DNA from: Circinella minor
Lineage: Eukaryota; Mucoromycota; Mucoromycetes; Mucorales; Lichtheimiaceae
Direction of reading: 5' to 3'
Assembly (NCBI GenBank): GCA_016758965.1
Contig: JAEPRB010000010.1
Coordinates: 310,001 to 374,000 of the forward strand
Length of the DNA: 64,000 nt
Positions 25,495-38,300 of the stretch are shown here, piece by piece (the first letter of the stretch is position 1; each line of letters starts with the position of its first letter). A program made the translations under genes and the position numbers. The notes below the pieces were generated by a model, which ran no database searches, was not told the DNA's origin, and saw only the letters and a list, made by a program, of their open reading frames with translations.

Positions 25495-26851
25495 TTATCG
25501 CATAACAAGTGATGAATAGTGATGGTCATGTTCGGTAACGTCAAAAGCTGGAAGTTTGGTTCGTCTAAAAGCCCATTTACGATTATCATCGGCTCCGTAG
25601 TCTATTATTATAATACTATTTTGTTAGCAAAATAGAACAAGATAATAAAAATATTGCAAATTATAGTAATAGAAAAAAGTGATAGTTTACCTGCAAATCC
25701 TTGATAAGCATAAATATCAAGTTGTCGTCTTTTTTTCTGTTCAAGTGATGCCATTTCTGAGTATGCCATTAACTGTGCATTGAGTGATTCAGACTCTAGC
25801 ATGGGTTGTAAAATACGTCGTCGTGCATTAATAAACCAATTACTGATCTGATTGACAGTCAAACCGGTACGATTAGCAAGTTGAATTTTCTCTTTTTCGG
25901 ATGGATAAGGATGTTTCTTATGATCCACAAGCCAGCCTTTCAAGAATTCAGTAACTTCTTTCGGAAGGTTTCCCCGACGACGTTTCTTGATAGGATCAAC
26001 AGCAATATTGTTAGTGTTAGTATTTGTTGATAATTTGTTATTGTTTGCAGCTGTTGGAGGCGCTGATAATGATAGTACTGGTGGTGGTGGTGGTGCTGAT
26101 GTGACCTGTTTCACAACGGGTAAGGGGGGAGGAGGCAAGTCTTTTGTCGATGGATAGATCTCAGGTGACAACAAGTCCTTCACACCCAGACGGGGTGAAT
26201 AGTGGACAACTTTTGTATTATCGATTGTAGCAATACTGTCGCACGAGCTATTGTTACTTCCCCAACTAGAACTAGACGATGCGCTGGATGCGGAGCTTGT
26301 GCTTGTACTCGGAGACACATCAATGTGATCATCATCTTCTTCCGCTACAGGTACTGTTGATGTGGCCGTAGTGTTATATTTTTCTGTGATATAAATTATC
26401 ATTTCTAATTAGAATTTTTTTATGTTGTTGAATCAATAATACTTTGAAAATACTAATAATAAAAGTACTAGTCTCGTTTATCTTACCTTGAGAAGATTCT
26501 CTTCTTGCAGAAGCCCAAACTTGAGCATTACGTTGAAGCATTACATTTGTTTTATCTCGGTGTCGTTCGATCAGAGTTTGTTGTTGCGTCTGCAATGAAT
26601 AAGCAAATCGACTCGAAGGAGAGTCATGGTACAATACTAATGGACAAAAGACACGCGACTATTATATATATATACAGATGTATATAAAAGTGAAAGAAGC
26701 AGGTTAATTAAGTAAATTTATTGTTGTTACAAAAGAATTGAGGGAAAATTCACGTAATAGCCATTGTTGCCTAGGTGATAATAATAAATGGTCAACAGTT
26801 TAAAATATTTACATCTGAACGGGTAGCGGTTGTCATGACGTTATTTTTCAT
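25495..26851 (-). CDS. TALE/KN-type homeodomain transcription factor
   Basis: A DNA-binding regulator of the fungal TALE group (relatives: yeast Cup9/Tos8, animal PBX/MEIS/IRX). Four exons keep phase: 26813-26851, 26487-26658, 25691-26383, 25495-25601 (336 aa). The homeodomain spans about residues 203-265. It starts with a basic KKRRRGNLPKEV arm, has helix 1 FLKGWLVDHKK, the three-residue extension HPYPS that defines TALE, and recognition helix QISNWFINARRR with the invariant W-F-x-N-x-R. Upstream is a Ser-rich acidic stretch and a proline run; downstream is a Q/K-rich segment. The final exon encodes about 35 residues ending in SSLVMR. Exons 1 and 2 are inferred from splice signals only and are less certain. 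The long pyrimidine-rich sequence after the stop may be its 3' UTR. Confidence 0.9.
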
Positions 26852-29800
26852 AAGTGTAAATAATATAACTGGACAAATATATATAAAGACAAAGAAGAAA
26901 TAGAAAAGTTAAAAAATAGAAAATAAACCGGGAAAGTTGTAAAAAAAAGAAAAAAAAAGTTTGAGAAACAAAATCAAAAACTTGTATGGCTTAAATAGAA
27001 AATGGCAAACGTAATAATGAGTTGGATGGGGGTGGGTTTTCCATCTTAATAATTATAATATATATAATATAATATAGTATGCAAGTTATAGGGCTCTCTC
27101 TCTTTGAGTCACAATTCCCAGTAGATGTACAAATTATCCAGAAAGCGCCGAGTAAAAAAAAAATGGTCGTCAGCGCCTCTTTTTTTTTTACAGCATAACA
27201 CAAAACGCTCCATCAATACTGTTGTAATACACTTGGGCTTTTATGACTATAAAAACTCTTGTTGGCCATTTTTTGTATAAAGTGAGTTTTATTATAATCT
27301 ATCGTCCCACTCAAAAAATTTTTCTTTATACAACTTTCCTAATATTTCAAGTTTGTTCAACCATAAAAGTTTTCCCTTTGAAATCATGGGGTTCAATGAG
27401 ACCCAATTATGCCTTCTTTTATGCAATCCTTCATTCTATAATAATAATAATATAATAATAAAGACAAGCTTAACCCTAAATGCTCTGTATACTATTCGCA
27501 ATTTACTATCTCTGTGTTTCTTTTTCTTTCCCCCCTTCCTCCCCCCTTTTTTGATCATTGTTCTTGTGACCTTTTCTAAAAGCTGGCCGACAGATGTACC
27601 TTTTTGTAAGTCTACAAAAAAATTGTTCTGCTAATATAATTGTTCATGCACTCTATGAGAGGATTCCTTTTAGTACTATTATATACGGTTTTCGTATAAC
27701 CGGTCTTCTTTGCGGTTTATGATTTTAATAATTATTATTATGGCCTGTCTTCTATAATCCCCCCATCCAGAAAATAAAAACAAATCCAACTCTTTGTTTT
27801 TCCCCTATAGACACTTTTTACCCAAAATCTCACTCGAGATTGTTTTATACTTTACCCTTTTCCACACTATTCTACTCCTCGTTATATTTTTTTTTGGCAC
27901 ATCCGAACGTAATATTCCTCTTCTCCTCACTCTCCCTTTTTTAAACCTTTTTTTTCCGATTGTTATCGTCTTGAGTGGTTAAACAATCAAATATAAAACA
28001 CACAGCTAGATAAAACATGAAAAACAAAAATATATAACATTTAAAAGGAATAAACGACCGTGTGTAATTCTGACAATAAAAAAAAGTTAAGAAAGGAGTA
28101 TTTATTATATAGTCCATAGAACACTGATTCTTAATTTTTTTATGAACGTATCGATGTCTTTAAACAAAAAAATCTAGCTATTCGTTACACTCTTTTTAGC
28201 CTTCTTCTTCTTTCTACCCCCAACACCCCCTTTTTTTATTTAGACTGATAACTATTTCGTGCTGATTCGGCCGAGATTTGAAAGCCAAGTCAAAAGTGAT
28301 GCAGCATCACGTAGCTTGTAGCACTTTGTACATGTATATATTTATCATAACACAAACTGTGATAATTGTGTTCCAAAAATATATAAAAGTTGGCATATTT
28401 TTATTTAGAGATTAAAATAAAATAAAGAAGAAAGAATACAGAACTAGGCAAAGAAAAAAAAGATACGCTGACCTTTATTTACCCCTTTTGCAAAAAAAGA
28501 AAAGTACTTTTTACGTACATAACTATCAATTTCATTCTTTGATGTTATCATTAGCTAAAATGGGGGTTTTTCAAGGCTGACTGATAACTTTACAATTATC
28601 ATTCTTATTTTTCAAAAGAAATTAGTGATGATTATATCAATGATCATTTTACTTGACAAGTTTGCATAATAAGTATAATAATTACCCAGAAAACAATAAA
28701 GCCTCCGAAATTGGTATTATTACCTATTTGGTGTACTGCATGGTTATTCCAAATACAAATTTTGTGTGTGTAGTGGTCTGGCGTAATTTCTTCTGTGCAC
28801 TGACCATCATATGAACAATTGTGTATTTTATATATAAAACAAAGCCTGCTTCTTTCTATTCCCATTATATATATATATATATATATTGTATTGTTTATAT
28901 ATTTTTCCTCGGACTCCGCATTATTTCCCCTCTCTCTTACCCCCACAGTTGGCGCACACACATATTATTATTTTTTTCTTTATAATCCAGTTTTATGACA
29001 AGTAATTAACTTTTTACTTTATTATCATTATATTATAAACAAGAAATATAATCATTGTTCTTTTTTTGATAACAAGAAGCCGAACTATTTTCCAGGAGAA
29101 AAGGAGTAATCTCTCCGAGAATTTTTTAACACAGACAACACATGAAAAAATAAAAAGATTGGAAAAGGAAGAATTTTCATCTTTCAATAACAGTCTTTTG
29201 TATCGTGGAGATAGGATCAAAAAAAGAAAAGGAAGCAGCGCGAAATTGTAAAGTAGACCTTTTCTTTTTCTTCACTATAGGAGAAAAACGAAAGAAAAAG
29301 TACATTATTATTGCGCCAATAATAGTAACAACAATATTCAATGGATAAGACGCAGGTCAGAAAGCGCGCGCTAAAAAAAAAGGTACATATAAACGAAATG
29401 AGTATTATTACCATATGAATTAAACCTTGCATGGCTGTTACTCATAAATTGTGAGCATATTTTTTGTTGTTTTATAAGCCTTCAAGTAGCTTTTTCCCTC
29501 TATTTTTCCAAGTATTATTATTCTCCTATCTAATGTTTTGTTTCTCAATAAAAAAAATCCTAGTATATTTTATTCATACATATGCTCACCCCCTTATTCA
29601 AACGTTACAGATGGAAAGTGTTATTACTTAACAATCAGTAGTATAATTAGCCCAGTGATCTTCCTTGTTCTTATAACAACACCCTTCCTTCTCCTTTCTC
29701 ACCAACTCGTCCTCCCCCCCCCCCAAATAAATAAATAAAAATAATGGCAATAAAATAAAATTGGGCTTGTCACCAGGGCAAAGAAGATTACATCAGTTGA

Positions 29801-32331
29801 TAATATTTATGTATTATATATTTTACGCCCTACCCGAAAAAGGCCAAAAGAGAAGGCACTTTTTCCTGTTATATCTTAGTAGTTAAATACATCTGGGAGA
29901 TTTATAATGGGGGTGTTGCTTATCATGTGTTGCATATTTATTTTTATTTTTGTTATTGATGATGATATTCATAATATTTTACATTCTCTCTGTCATTGGT
30001 TGATTTTTCTCTTTTCTTTTAACACCTTCTTTATAATGTTATACTTGGGTTCCCCTCCTCCCCCCACCACCAAAAAAAACGTCAACCCCTTAATTAAAAT
30101 TTTAAAAGACTTTTTTAAGCTTATTACGGTATATTTTAAGGTTGGTCGTCATGATAATCTTGCCGATGAAACACTTCGGATGGCGTAAGTAAAACCAACA
30201 CACGTCAAAAAGAACCATTTGAACACCGCGCTATTTCTTTCCGTGATTCATTTCAATTAAATAGTTAAGGTCCAGAACAATAAAACTCTCAGGTGCAAAA
30301 GCAACATGTGCACAAGATCCTAATTTAGGTATTGTTCATCTCTATTAGATTCTCTCTTTTTATATATATACTTTCGTTGGAGAAGGGGGGGAAATCAGAA
30401 AGAAAAAAGAAAAAAAAAGATGACATTACAAGTTTTTTTTTTTTTTACAAAAAAGTTGTAATTGGAATATTGAATAATAAGAAGAAAGTTATGTTGATTG
30501 ATGAGAGAAAGAACAAACAGGAACGTTAAATGGGGGGGGGAGGCAAGCGTTCTTAATATGTTGTAATACAAACAACAAAATGAAAATCATTACCTTGTAT
30601 ACGTTTTTAAAATGACTTTTTTAATAGCTTATTAAAGAATGCTAACAGCAAACAAAAATACAATAACAACAAATCACCTAAGAAAAACTCTAAACAATCT
30701 ATTACATAACAAATATAAACAATAAACAAATTATCGAGGTTTTGCGTAATGTTTTGATTTCATCATCATTTTAAATGCACTCGTTACAGAATAACAAACA
30801 AAATAAAACATGTTAAAAAAATTGGAAGAACAAGATTTACTCTTTTTTTTTTGGCGCGCCCCCAAAAATATTTTAATGAACACTTATACTCACGAAGAAA
30901 AAGATACATATTACAATTATATAAAAAAAAAGCCCAACAAAGAAGGTATAGCCATCGTCTCCTTTCAAATAAAATTTTTCCCACCTTTCCAATACGCAAG
31001 GAAAAAACCCGCTTTTTTTTTTCGTACCCCTTTTTTTCAATGAACAGCTTATTCCTTTGTTCCCTTTTTTCTTATTCTCTTCTTTTTGGGCGAAATTTCT
31101 GAAGAATAATACACGTATCATCCTTTATTACAACTTGCTCTGTATATAGTTATTATAAGAAGTGTGTCTGCGTGAAGAGGAGTACGTATTATAGGTTCTT
31201 TTGTTATGCCTTCAGAGTCAAGTAGAAAAAAGCCTATGTAATGCTGTGACACAACGTGGTATTACATGAACTTTAAAGAATGCAGACAAGGTGTAACGCG
31301 TAACATCGTCAATACATACAAAGCATTGATTAAATGCGTGTTCTAAAACATGAAAGACGAAAAAAGGGTTTCTTTTTTTTTGGGGGGTAAAGAGAGAAAA
31401 TATTTATAAGCCAAAATGCGCATGATAGGTACTAATAGTGGTTTTTAAAAAAAAGTGGCGGACACGAGGGGCATTGCATAATATTATATAGCCACGCTTA
31501 AATTTTTACCTAACTTACGCATGAAAAAAAGTCATATATGTAATATATGCCAAATATAATATTTATAAATATAACTACAGTCTCTATCTTCACGTCCGAA
31601 TTTTGATGTTTATAACTATAAATATATTTATAACATGCTTGGTTTATATGCAAAAAAAAAAAAAAAAAAGAAAAACTTTCTATGCAAAATGCATTCATCT
31701 GCACGTTGGACCGAAAACTTAGCCTAATAAACATGTATTATTTTATAATTTCGTATGTACAACTTTTTTTTAGCCGCTGCTAATCCCGGTTATGGGTTTT
31801 TCTTTTTTGACAACTTGCCACACACATTACACGTAGTTATAGCTCTTATTCAGTTTTCAGCTGATCAAATAGAAAATACATTTTTCTACGTACGTACGTA
31901 TGCTTCTTAGACTGCCTTCTTTTTATTCAAATGTTATGGTACCTAGCACGAGCCTGTGGTCCTCCCCCTCATAAAAAAACGATCATATTCCCTCCGCGCA
32001 CTTATTTTCTGTCACAACATGGGTCATCATTATTACCAGGGTTCTATATATCAAAGAATTAACATCCCTTATATGTATTATTAAATATGCAAATATTTTT
32101 TATTTTATATATAACTAATATAATGAAAATGTAATATATAATATGTAGGGGGGGGGGTTTGAAATAAAAGTACAACGAGATCAACAAAAAAAAAGTTATG
32201 ATGTCAAGGAGTTGGTAAAAAAAGTTATAAATTTTAGAGCGGGGAATAATGGAGGAGGAGGAGAAAATGTTTTGTTGAGCTAGGGGGGGGGGAATACAAT
32301 AGTGATCGTTTTGTTTTCTTTTGGCCTTTAG
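26852..32331. other. Large region without a recognisable gene
   Basis: About 5.5 kb between the homeobox start and the kinesin stop holds no gene I can name. It includes many T- and A-tracts, G-runs (32151-32159, 32283-32291), a GGCGCGCC palindrome at 30853-30860, and one 73-codon minus-strand frame at 28644-28865 discussed separately. Coding-like splice pieces at 30141-30184 and 30293-30329 were examined and rejected. Confidence 0.55.
28644..28865 (-). CDS. Possible small orphan protein with C-terminal hydrophobic helix
   Basis: A 73-codon minus-strand frame starts with ATG directly downstream of a (TA)n tract and ends TGA. Unlike nearby random frames it has a protein-like mix: NCSYDGQCTEEITPDHYTHK, then a hydrophobic stretch GGFIVFWVIIILIM followed by QTCQVK. 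It has two cysteines around a possible N-glycosylation site (NCS). No signal peptide, homolog or splice partners are recognised. It may be chance or a relic. Confidence 0.2.
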   Translation of the reverse strand: MGIERSRLCFIYKIHNCSYDGQCTEEITPDHYTHKICIWNNHAVHQIGNNTNFGGFIVFWVIIILIMQTCQVK

Positions 32332-35300
32332 TTAAAAGCACATGAATTTACTCTTTTTACTAATCAATTCTTCCATCTGATTTTCCAGGGATGCCAATGA
32401 CCTTTCTGCCTTATCCTTGGCCTTCTTTGCATCAGCAAGTTCGGTTTTTAACTTTTGATTAATTTCTTCGTTAGTCAATATACTCTGTTGGAGTGTTTCA
32501 TTCTCTTGCGACTTGGATGTAAGCTCCTGTTGAACATTTTGTAATGTCATTTGAGTGGTTTGTAGCTTTGAGTTGATTCCTTGGATATTGGATTGATGGT
32601 GTTTGACATTGGCTTCTGCAGTTGTCAAGGCAATCTTAAGTTTGTTAAGCTCTTTTTGATGTTGCCTGACAACGTCATCATCATTCTTGACAATCTTTGT
32701 TTTATCATGTTGTTGTTGTTGCTGTTGCGTGGCAACAGCAGCAGCAGCTGACGATGATGCTTTTTCTTTAAGTGCTACTATTTCATCTTGTAATTCTTGA
32801 ATCTTGTCATTTAATTCACGTTCTTGTTCAACATATTTAGTCCTTGACTCTGTAATCTCGTCATTGACTTGGTCCAGCTGACGTTGATAAGTACTTTCCA
32901 TGGTTTCCAAAGATTCTTGCAATTGTTGCAATTGATCGTCGTTTGACTCGTGATTGGCGTTCAATTCCTGGGTCAGCTGATCTACTTCCTTCATTAATCG
33001 ACTTACTTCACCTTCAAGTTCTTCCGACAAGGTGATGTATTCCTGATTTTCGTCTTCCAGTTGTTTAGCTTTCTTCTCCAACTGATCCATTCGTTCCTCA
33101 TACAACTTATGTACATCTCCATTATTATTATGGGTATTAGCAGCTTGACTCAAGAATTTGAGTTTTTCAAGCTCGTCCCGAAGATCGCTAATAGTGTGGA
33201 CATGTGTCTCAACTTGTGATCGGAGTGACCGTAAATGTGCGTCCTTTTCCTGGGTAGTATCTTGTGCTGCTTTTAATTGAACCTCCAAGGTGTCGTTGCG
33301 TTTTTCTTGTTGTGTCAGCAGTGCCAGCTGCTCTTTGCTCTCACGCTTAGTTTTTTCCATCGCTTGTTCAATTTCGCGTTGATGTTTTTGTTGCTCACTT
33401 TCGGTTATCACTCGTGACGAAGCCAGCTCCGTGTCGAGTCGTTTGGATTGTTTCTTTTCTTGTTCCAACTGTTTTGTCATTTCTTGCAACTGATCTTGAA
33501 ATGCTATTAATTCGTCCGAATAATGCTGCTTATCATGCGTTGATGCTTGTCGTAAATCATCCAGTTGTTTTCGTGTTGTTTCAAGGGCTTTTTTGGTATT
33601 GACGGCTTCTGCTTCAAGTTGAGCAATGTTTTGTTCTCGTTGTTCAATATTTCGTTGATACTCTAGAGCTTGTTTTTCCAACTGATTGATTTTTTGAGAC
33701 AATTGTTTGGATTGTTCATCAGATCCTCGCTGTGTAGACGCAAAAGAGACTTCCATCTGCTTGAGTTTGGATTCAATACTTTCTTTTTTCTTGATTGTTT
33801 CAGAAAGTAATTTGGATTGTTCATCATATCGTTCTTTGGCATCAACAAATTCCTTTTCCAAGGTTTTAAGTTGGGTGGTTGAATCGTTCTTGTGGAAATG
33901 CATAAAACTTTCTGTTTCATGGAGCTTGGATTGGATGATATCCTTTTCCTTGATAGCTTCAGCAAGTAGCTTGGAATGGTCAATGTATTGCTTTTTAGTA
34001 TCTGAGAATTCGGATTCCAAGGATTTCAATCTGGTAGCCAACTCATCATTTTCTTTGGCAACATCATCAAGCAATTTGAGTTTTTCCAATCCATCTTCAT
34101 CCGCAATACGCTTTTGTTCTTCCAGTTCTGCTAGTGCTTCATCCACATTATCCAAATCTTGTTGTAATGCATTGATTTGTTCGTCTTTTTCCTTGAGAGA
34201 TGCTTCAAGATCGTTACAGCGTGTTTGTAATTCCGAAACTTGAACATTATCATCAACATGATTGACTTCTAACTGTCGACTTTGTTGTTGTTGTTTGGGT
34301 GATGACGATGATGTAACAGCTAACAATTGTAATTTAAGATCCTCTATCACTATTGATTGATCCTTGCATTGTTTCTGCAATTTATCAGCCTTATTCTTGA
34401 ATTCTTCTAAATTCTTGTTTTCTGCAGTTGGATCTTGTTTAGATGAAATCGAACGATCAACATTCTTGTTGATGTCACTGTTCTTTTGTTTCTCGCCTAA
34501 TCGTTCTTGTAAAGATTCAATTGTGAATGCCTGTTCGTTACATTTTTGTTCGAAACTTTCCACTTGCTTTTGATAACTATGATCAGAATCAGAAATAGCA
34601 GTATCTTTTTGTTGTAACTGAGCTTGTAAAGAGTCAATCATAGAAGCCTGATCCGCGCATTGCTTTTCCAATTGTGTTGTACTATTTTTGATCACATCCA
34701 ATTCCTTCATTTTGGTGTCCAAATTGTTATCTGCCGTTTCAGTTGTTCGGCATAACTGAGCATGTAATGATTCAATAGCAGCCGTTAACTGTTTACGTTG
34801 TTGTTCAATCGATTCACGATAAAAAGTATCTGATTGATCCATTGTTTGAGTTGACTTGTGTAATTGTGCTTGCAAAGATTCAATTAAGATAAGCTGTTCG
34901 TTACACTTTTGTTCAAGACTTGCCATACGTATCATGCTAGCATCTGATTCCTTGGTTGTTGTATCACCGTCTGTCAAACTATTATTATGAGTTGTTTGCT
35001 TAAGCTGTTGACGTAACGTTCCAATAGCAATTGCTAATTCTTGTCGTTGCGTCTCTAATTTATTGGCACCATCACGCATAGAATCTATTTCTTGTTGTGC
35101 TTTGAGATCCTTGCTTGTCGAGGATGCTGTCAATTCCTTCAATTGTGATTGAAGTGTATCAATGAATTGAGCTTGTTCTCCACATTGTTTTGATAGTTCT
35201 ATGGCTTCTATTTTAGCAATTTCCAGCTCTCTGACCTTGGCCTCAGCGTTTGCTAATTGATCTTTTAACAATTGTATTCCTGACGTTAATTCGACTCGTT

Positions 35301-38300
35301 GTTTTTCAAGCGCGTCGGATCCAACCTTGACCGCATTCAAATTCTTAGTCTTTGACTCAAGATCCATATTGGCAGTATCCACCGATTGACGTAAAGAATC
35401 AATAACAGAGGCTTGATCTGCACAGTGTTTTTCCAATGCTTGCAACCGTTGTTGAGCATCAATGGATTGTTGTTCAATGCGCGCGCGATGTTGATCAATC
35501 TCTTGTTGTAATTGTTTGTTTTCGTCGGTGGAAGTTGTCAGAGATGACTGTGTAGTACGTAACTGTTCTTCAAGTATTTGGATTCTACTTTGATGATGTT
35601 CGTCGGCACCATTCATCTTTGTTTCCAATTTTTTGTTATCAGATAATGATCGTTGCAATACATCCATATGTTTTGATGATTCTGACTCGAGTTCAGTAAT
35701 TACTTCTCGTGCCTTTGTTAGATCTTGGTTCAATTGGTTGAGCTGTTGACTAAGATCTTCAATATGTTTATCCTGTACACCCACAGTTTTCTTGTGATCT
35801 ACAACTTGTTGCTGAAGATCTGTCACCTGCTCGTGCAATTTCTGTATATCCTGTTCATTCTCTTGTTTGGTATAGCTTAATGCAGCATCAGATGATACCT
35901 TGAGATTATCGAATTCGGATTGTAATATGTCGTATCGTTTTTGTAATTCATCTTTTTGTTCATCAGCACCTCGATCACGCATATTCTTCTCATCGATTAA
36001 TTCTTGCTGTAACCTTTTCAATGATGATTTATGTTCGGTCTTTAGCTGCTGAATTGTGTCATTGAGCGTTTCAACTTGGCGTTGATATTTTGTTTCCAAA
36101 ACCTGATTTTCCTGCAATGCAGTTGCCTTGTGTTGTTCGAACTCATGCTGTACATTTTTAAGGTCTGCTTGGCGCTGATCTAATTGTTCTTGCAAGTCAT
36201 CGACATGCTTTTCCAATTCTTTAATTCGTTGAATACGTGCTTCACGTTCCTTAGTTTCTGCCACTTCCTTGGCACGTAGCATTTCTTTACCAAGTGCGTT
36301 CGGACTGCCACCAGCGCCGTTCTTTTCATCAGCACTGTCTTCATCATCAGAAGTAGCATGATGTTCATTGCCACTACTGTCTTGATTTGATTTTTTGATT
36401 GCCGATAATGACCGTCGTTTTTGTTCTTGTTGTTGCATCAAATCCACTTGATCCAATGATTCTTGATAACGCATTAACACCTCATCTAATTCTTTACATG
36501 TCTCGTGATGATCATCTTGCAATTCACGTAATTCTCTTTCTAAATGTAATGCACGTGCTGTAGCTTCTTCTGCTCGACGTTCTGCTTTTTGAATATTCAT
36601 TGCAGCGGCTGATTCTGGTGTTTCCATTTCGTCGGCATAGCTTCGGCGATATGTTTGACGACGTGCAGCTCTGTCTTGTTGCCCGTTTACATCCGACACA
36701 TTTGAGTTGGAATTTTTGTTCTCATTTGAAAAATCTTTCTGTTGTTGATTTTGCTTATTTTTACCTGATTGTTGTTGTTGTTCAAGCTTGGCAGCTGCAG
36801 ATAATCGTTCAACTTCAATTTTGAGCTGGTCTCGTTCATCTTCCAAACTTTTACATTTTTTAGTCACTTCATCCAATTCTTGTAACATCATTTTTTCTGT
36901 TGTAGAATCCTCTGCTTTATTTAATTGAGCACGTAATTTAGCATTGGTTGTATCTACATCAGTCATTTTGGATTCCAATGACTCGACTGACTTTTGTAAT
37001 GTAATTCTATCAGCCTCACTTGTCGCTAACCGTTGTTCCAAATCGAATATATATTGTTCGGTATTTTCATCTGTTTCTTTAAACCGAGTGATTCTTGTTT
37101 TGAGTTCATTCAATAATTCTTGATCACGAAGTGCATCATTGGCCGATCGCATCAATTTTCCTTCCAGTTCATCAATGTAAGTCTCATTGTTATGTTCACG
37201 TTCTTGAAGTTTGGATAATCGTGTCCTTAAATCACTCACTGTTTGATCTTGATTCTCGAGCATCAATTCGCATTGTTCGAGTTTTGCACGTTGTTCTTCA
37301 AATCCAATATCGGAATGGTTGAGTGCTGCACGAGCGATGGACAATTGTGATTCTAACGCCGAAATACTTTTTTCATATTCTTCAATGACGGGTTCGACCA
37401 AATGTTGGAAATCCAAATTATTGTTCATCTTGAGTTCTTCTTCTTTTTTACGCATCGATTCCAATTTACGTACTCGTTTAAGTTCTGTTTCAACTACTTT
37501 GTTACGTTCTCGTGTGACAGATGCTTCACCATCCAATTCTTCTACTTGACGCTGTAAATCGGCAATCGCCAATCGTTGTTCTTGATACACTTGATCGGAA
37601 TCGTTTCCATTTGTAATTAAGTCATGTTCATTATGTGTAGGTGAAGCAACAACGGTGGATGCAACTGAGGATGAACTCATGGATCCAGATTTAAAATTAC
37701 GAAGATCAGTTTTTAATTTTCCAATCATGGTACGCAATAATTCGATATTGTCGGTCGTCATCCATTCTTCGACTTCATTTTTCTCAACTCGGTTTTTAAT
37801 ATTACGTGCACGGTTCGCATATTGTAAAGTATTGAGTGTTTCGGACAAGTTGTATTCCGTTGGACTGGCACATGCAATCATTAAGGTAGTGGCAGAACCT
37901 CCAAGGGAGTCTTGTAGTAATCGAGTTAATTTCGAATCGCGATAAGGGACGTGCGTGCCACGTTTTGATGGATCTCCGAGTGCAGAAATAACGTTACCCA
38001 ATGCCAGTAAACCTGCGTTGATGTTGATACCTTCTTTTCGGCGATCTCCTTCTGCAGCAGTTCGTTTTAACTATTTATTTATTTTTTTAAAAAAAAATAG
38101 ATGAATATTATTATTATTATTATTATACTTTGTCAATATATAACATTATCCGTTTCTCCTCTTACCCTTTTTTTTTTAAAAAAAAAGAAGCAATCCAATA
38201 AAAAAACTTACACGTTCACTGCCAGCAAGATCGACAAAATGAAATTTAGAGTTTGTGATCATCCATTCGCCATCCTCGGATGGTAAGGATGTGACGCCAC

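Noticed and set aside
30141..30329. Two coding-like pieces (VGRHDNLADETLRM and GAKATCAQDPNL) with splice-like borders
   Set aside because: The GTAAGT donor after the first leaves two bases of a codon, and none of the following AG sites restores the frame of the second piece. No further exons are visible on either side.
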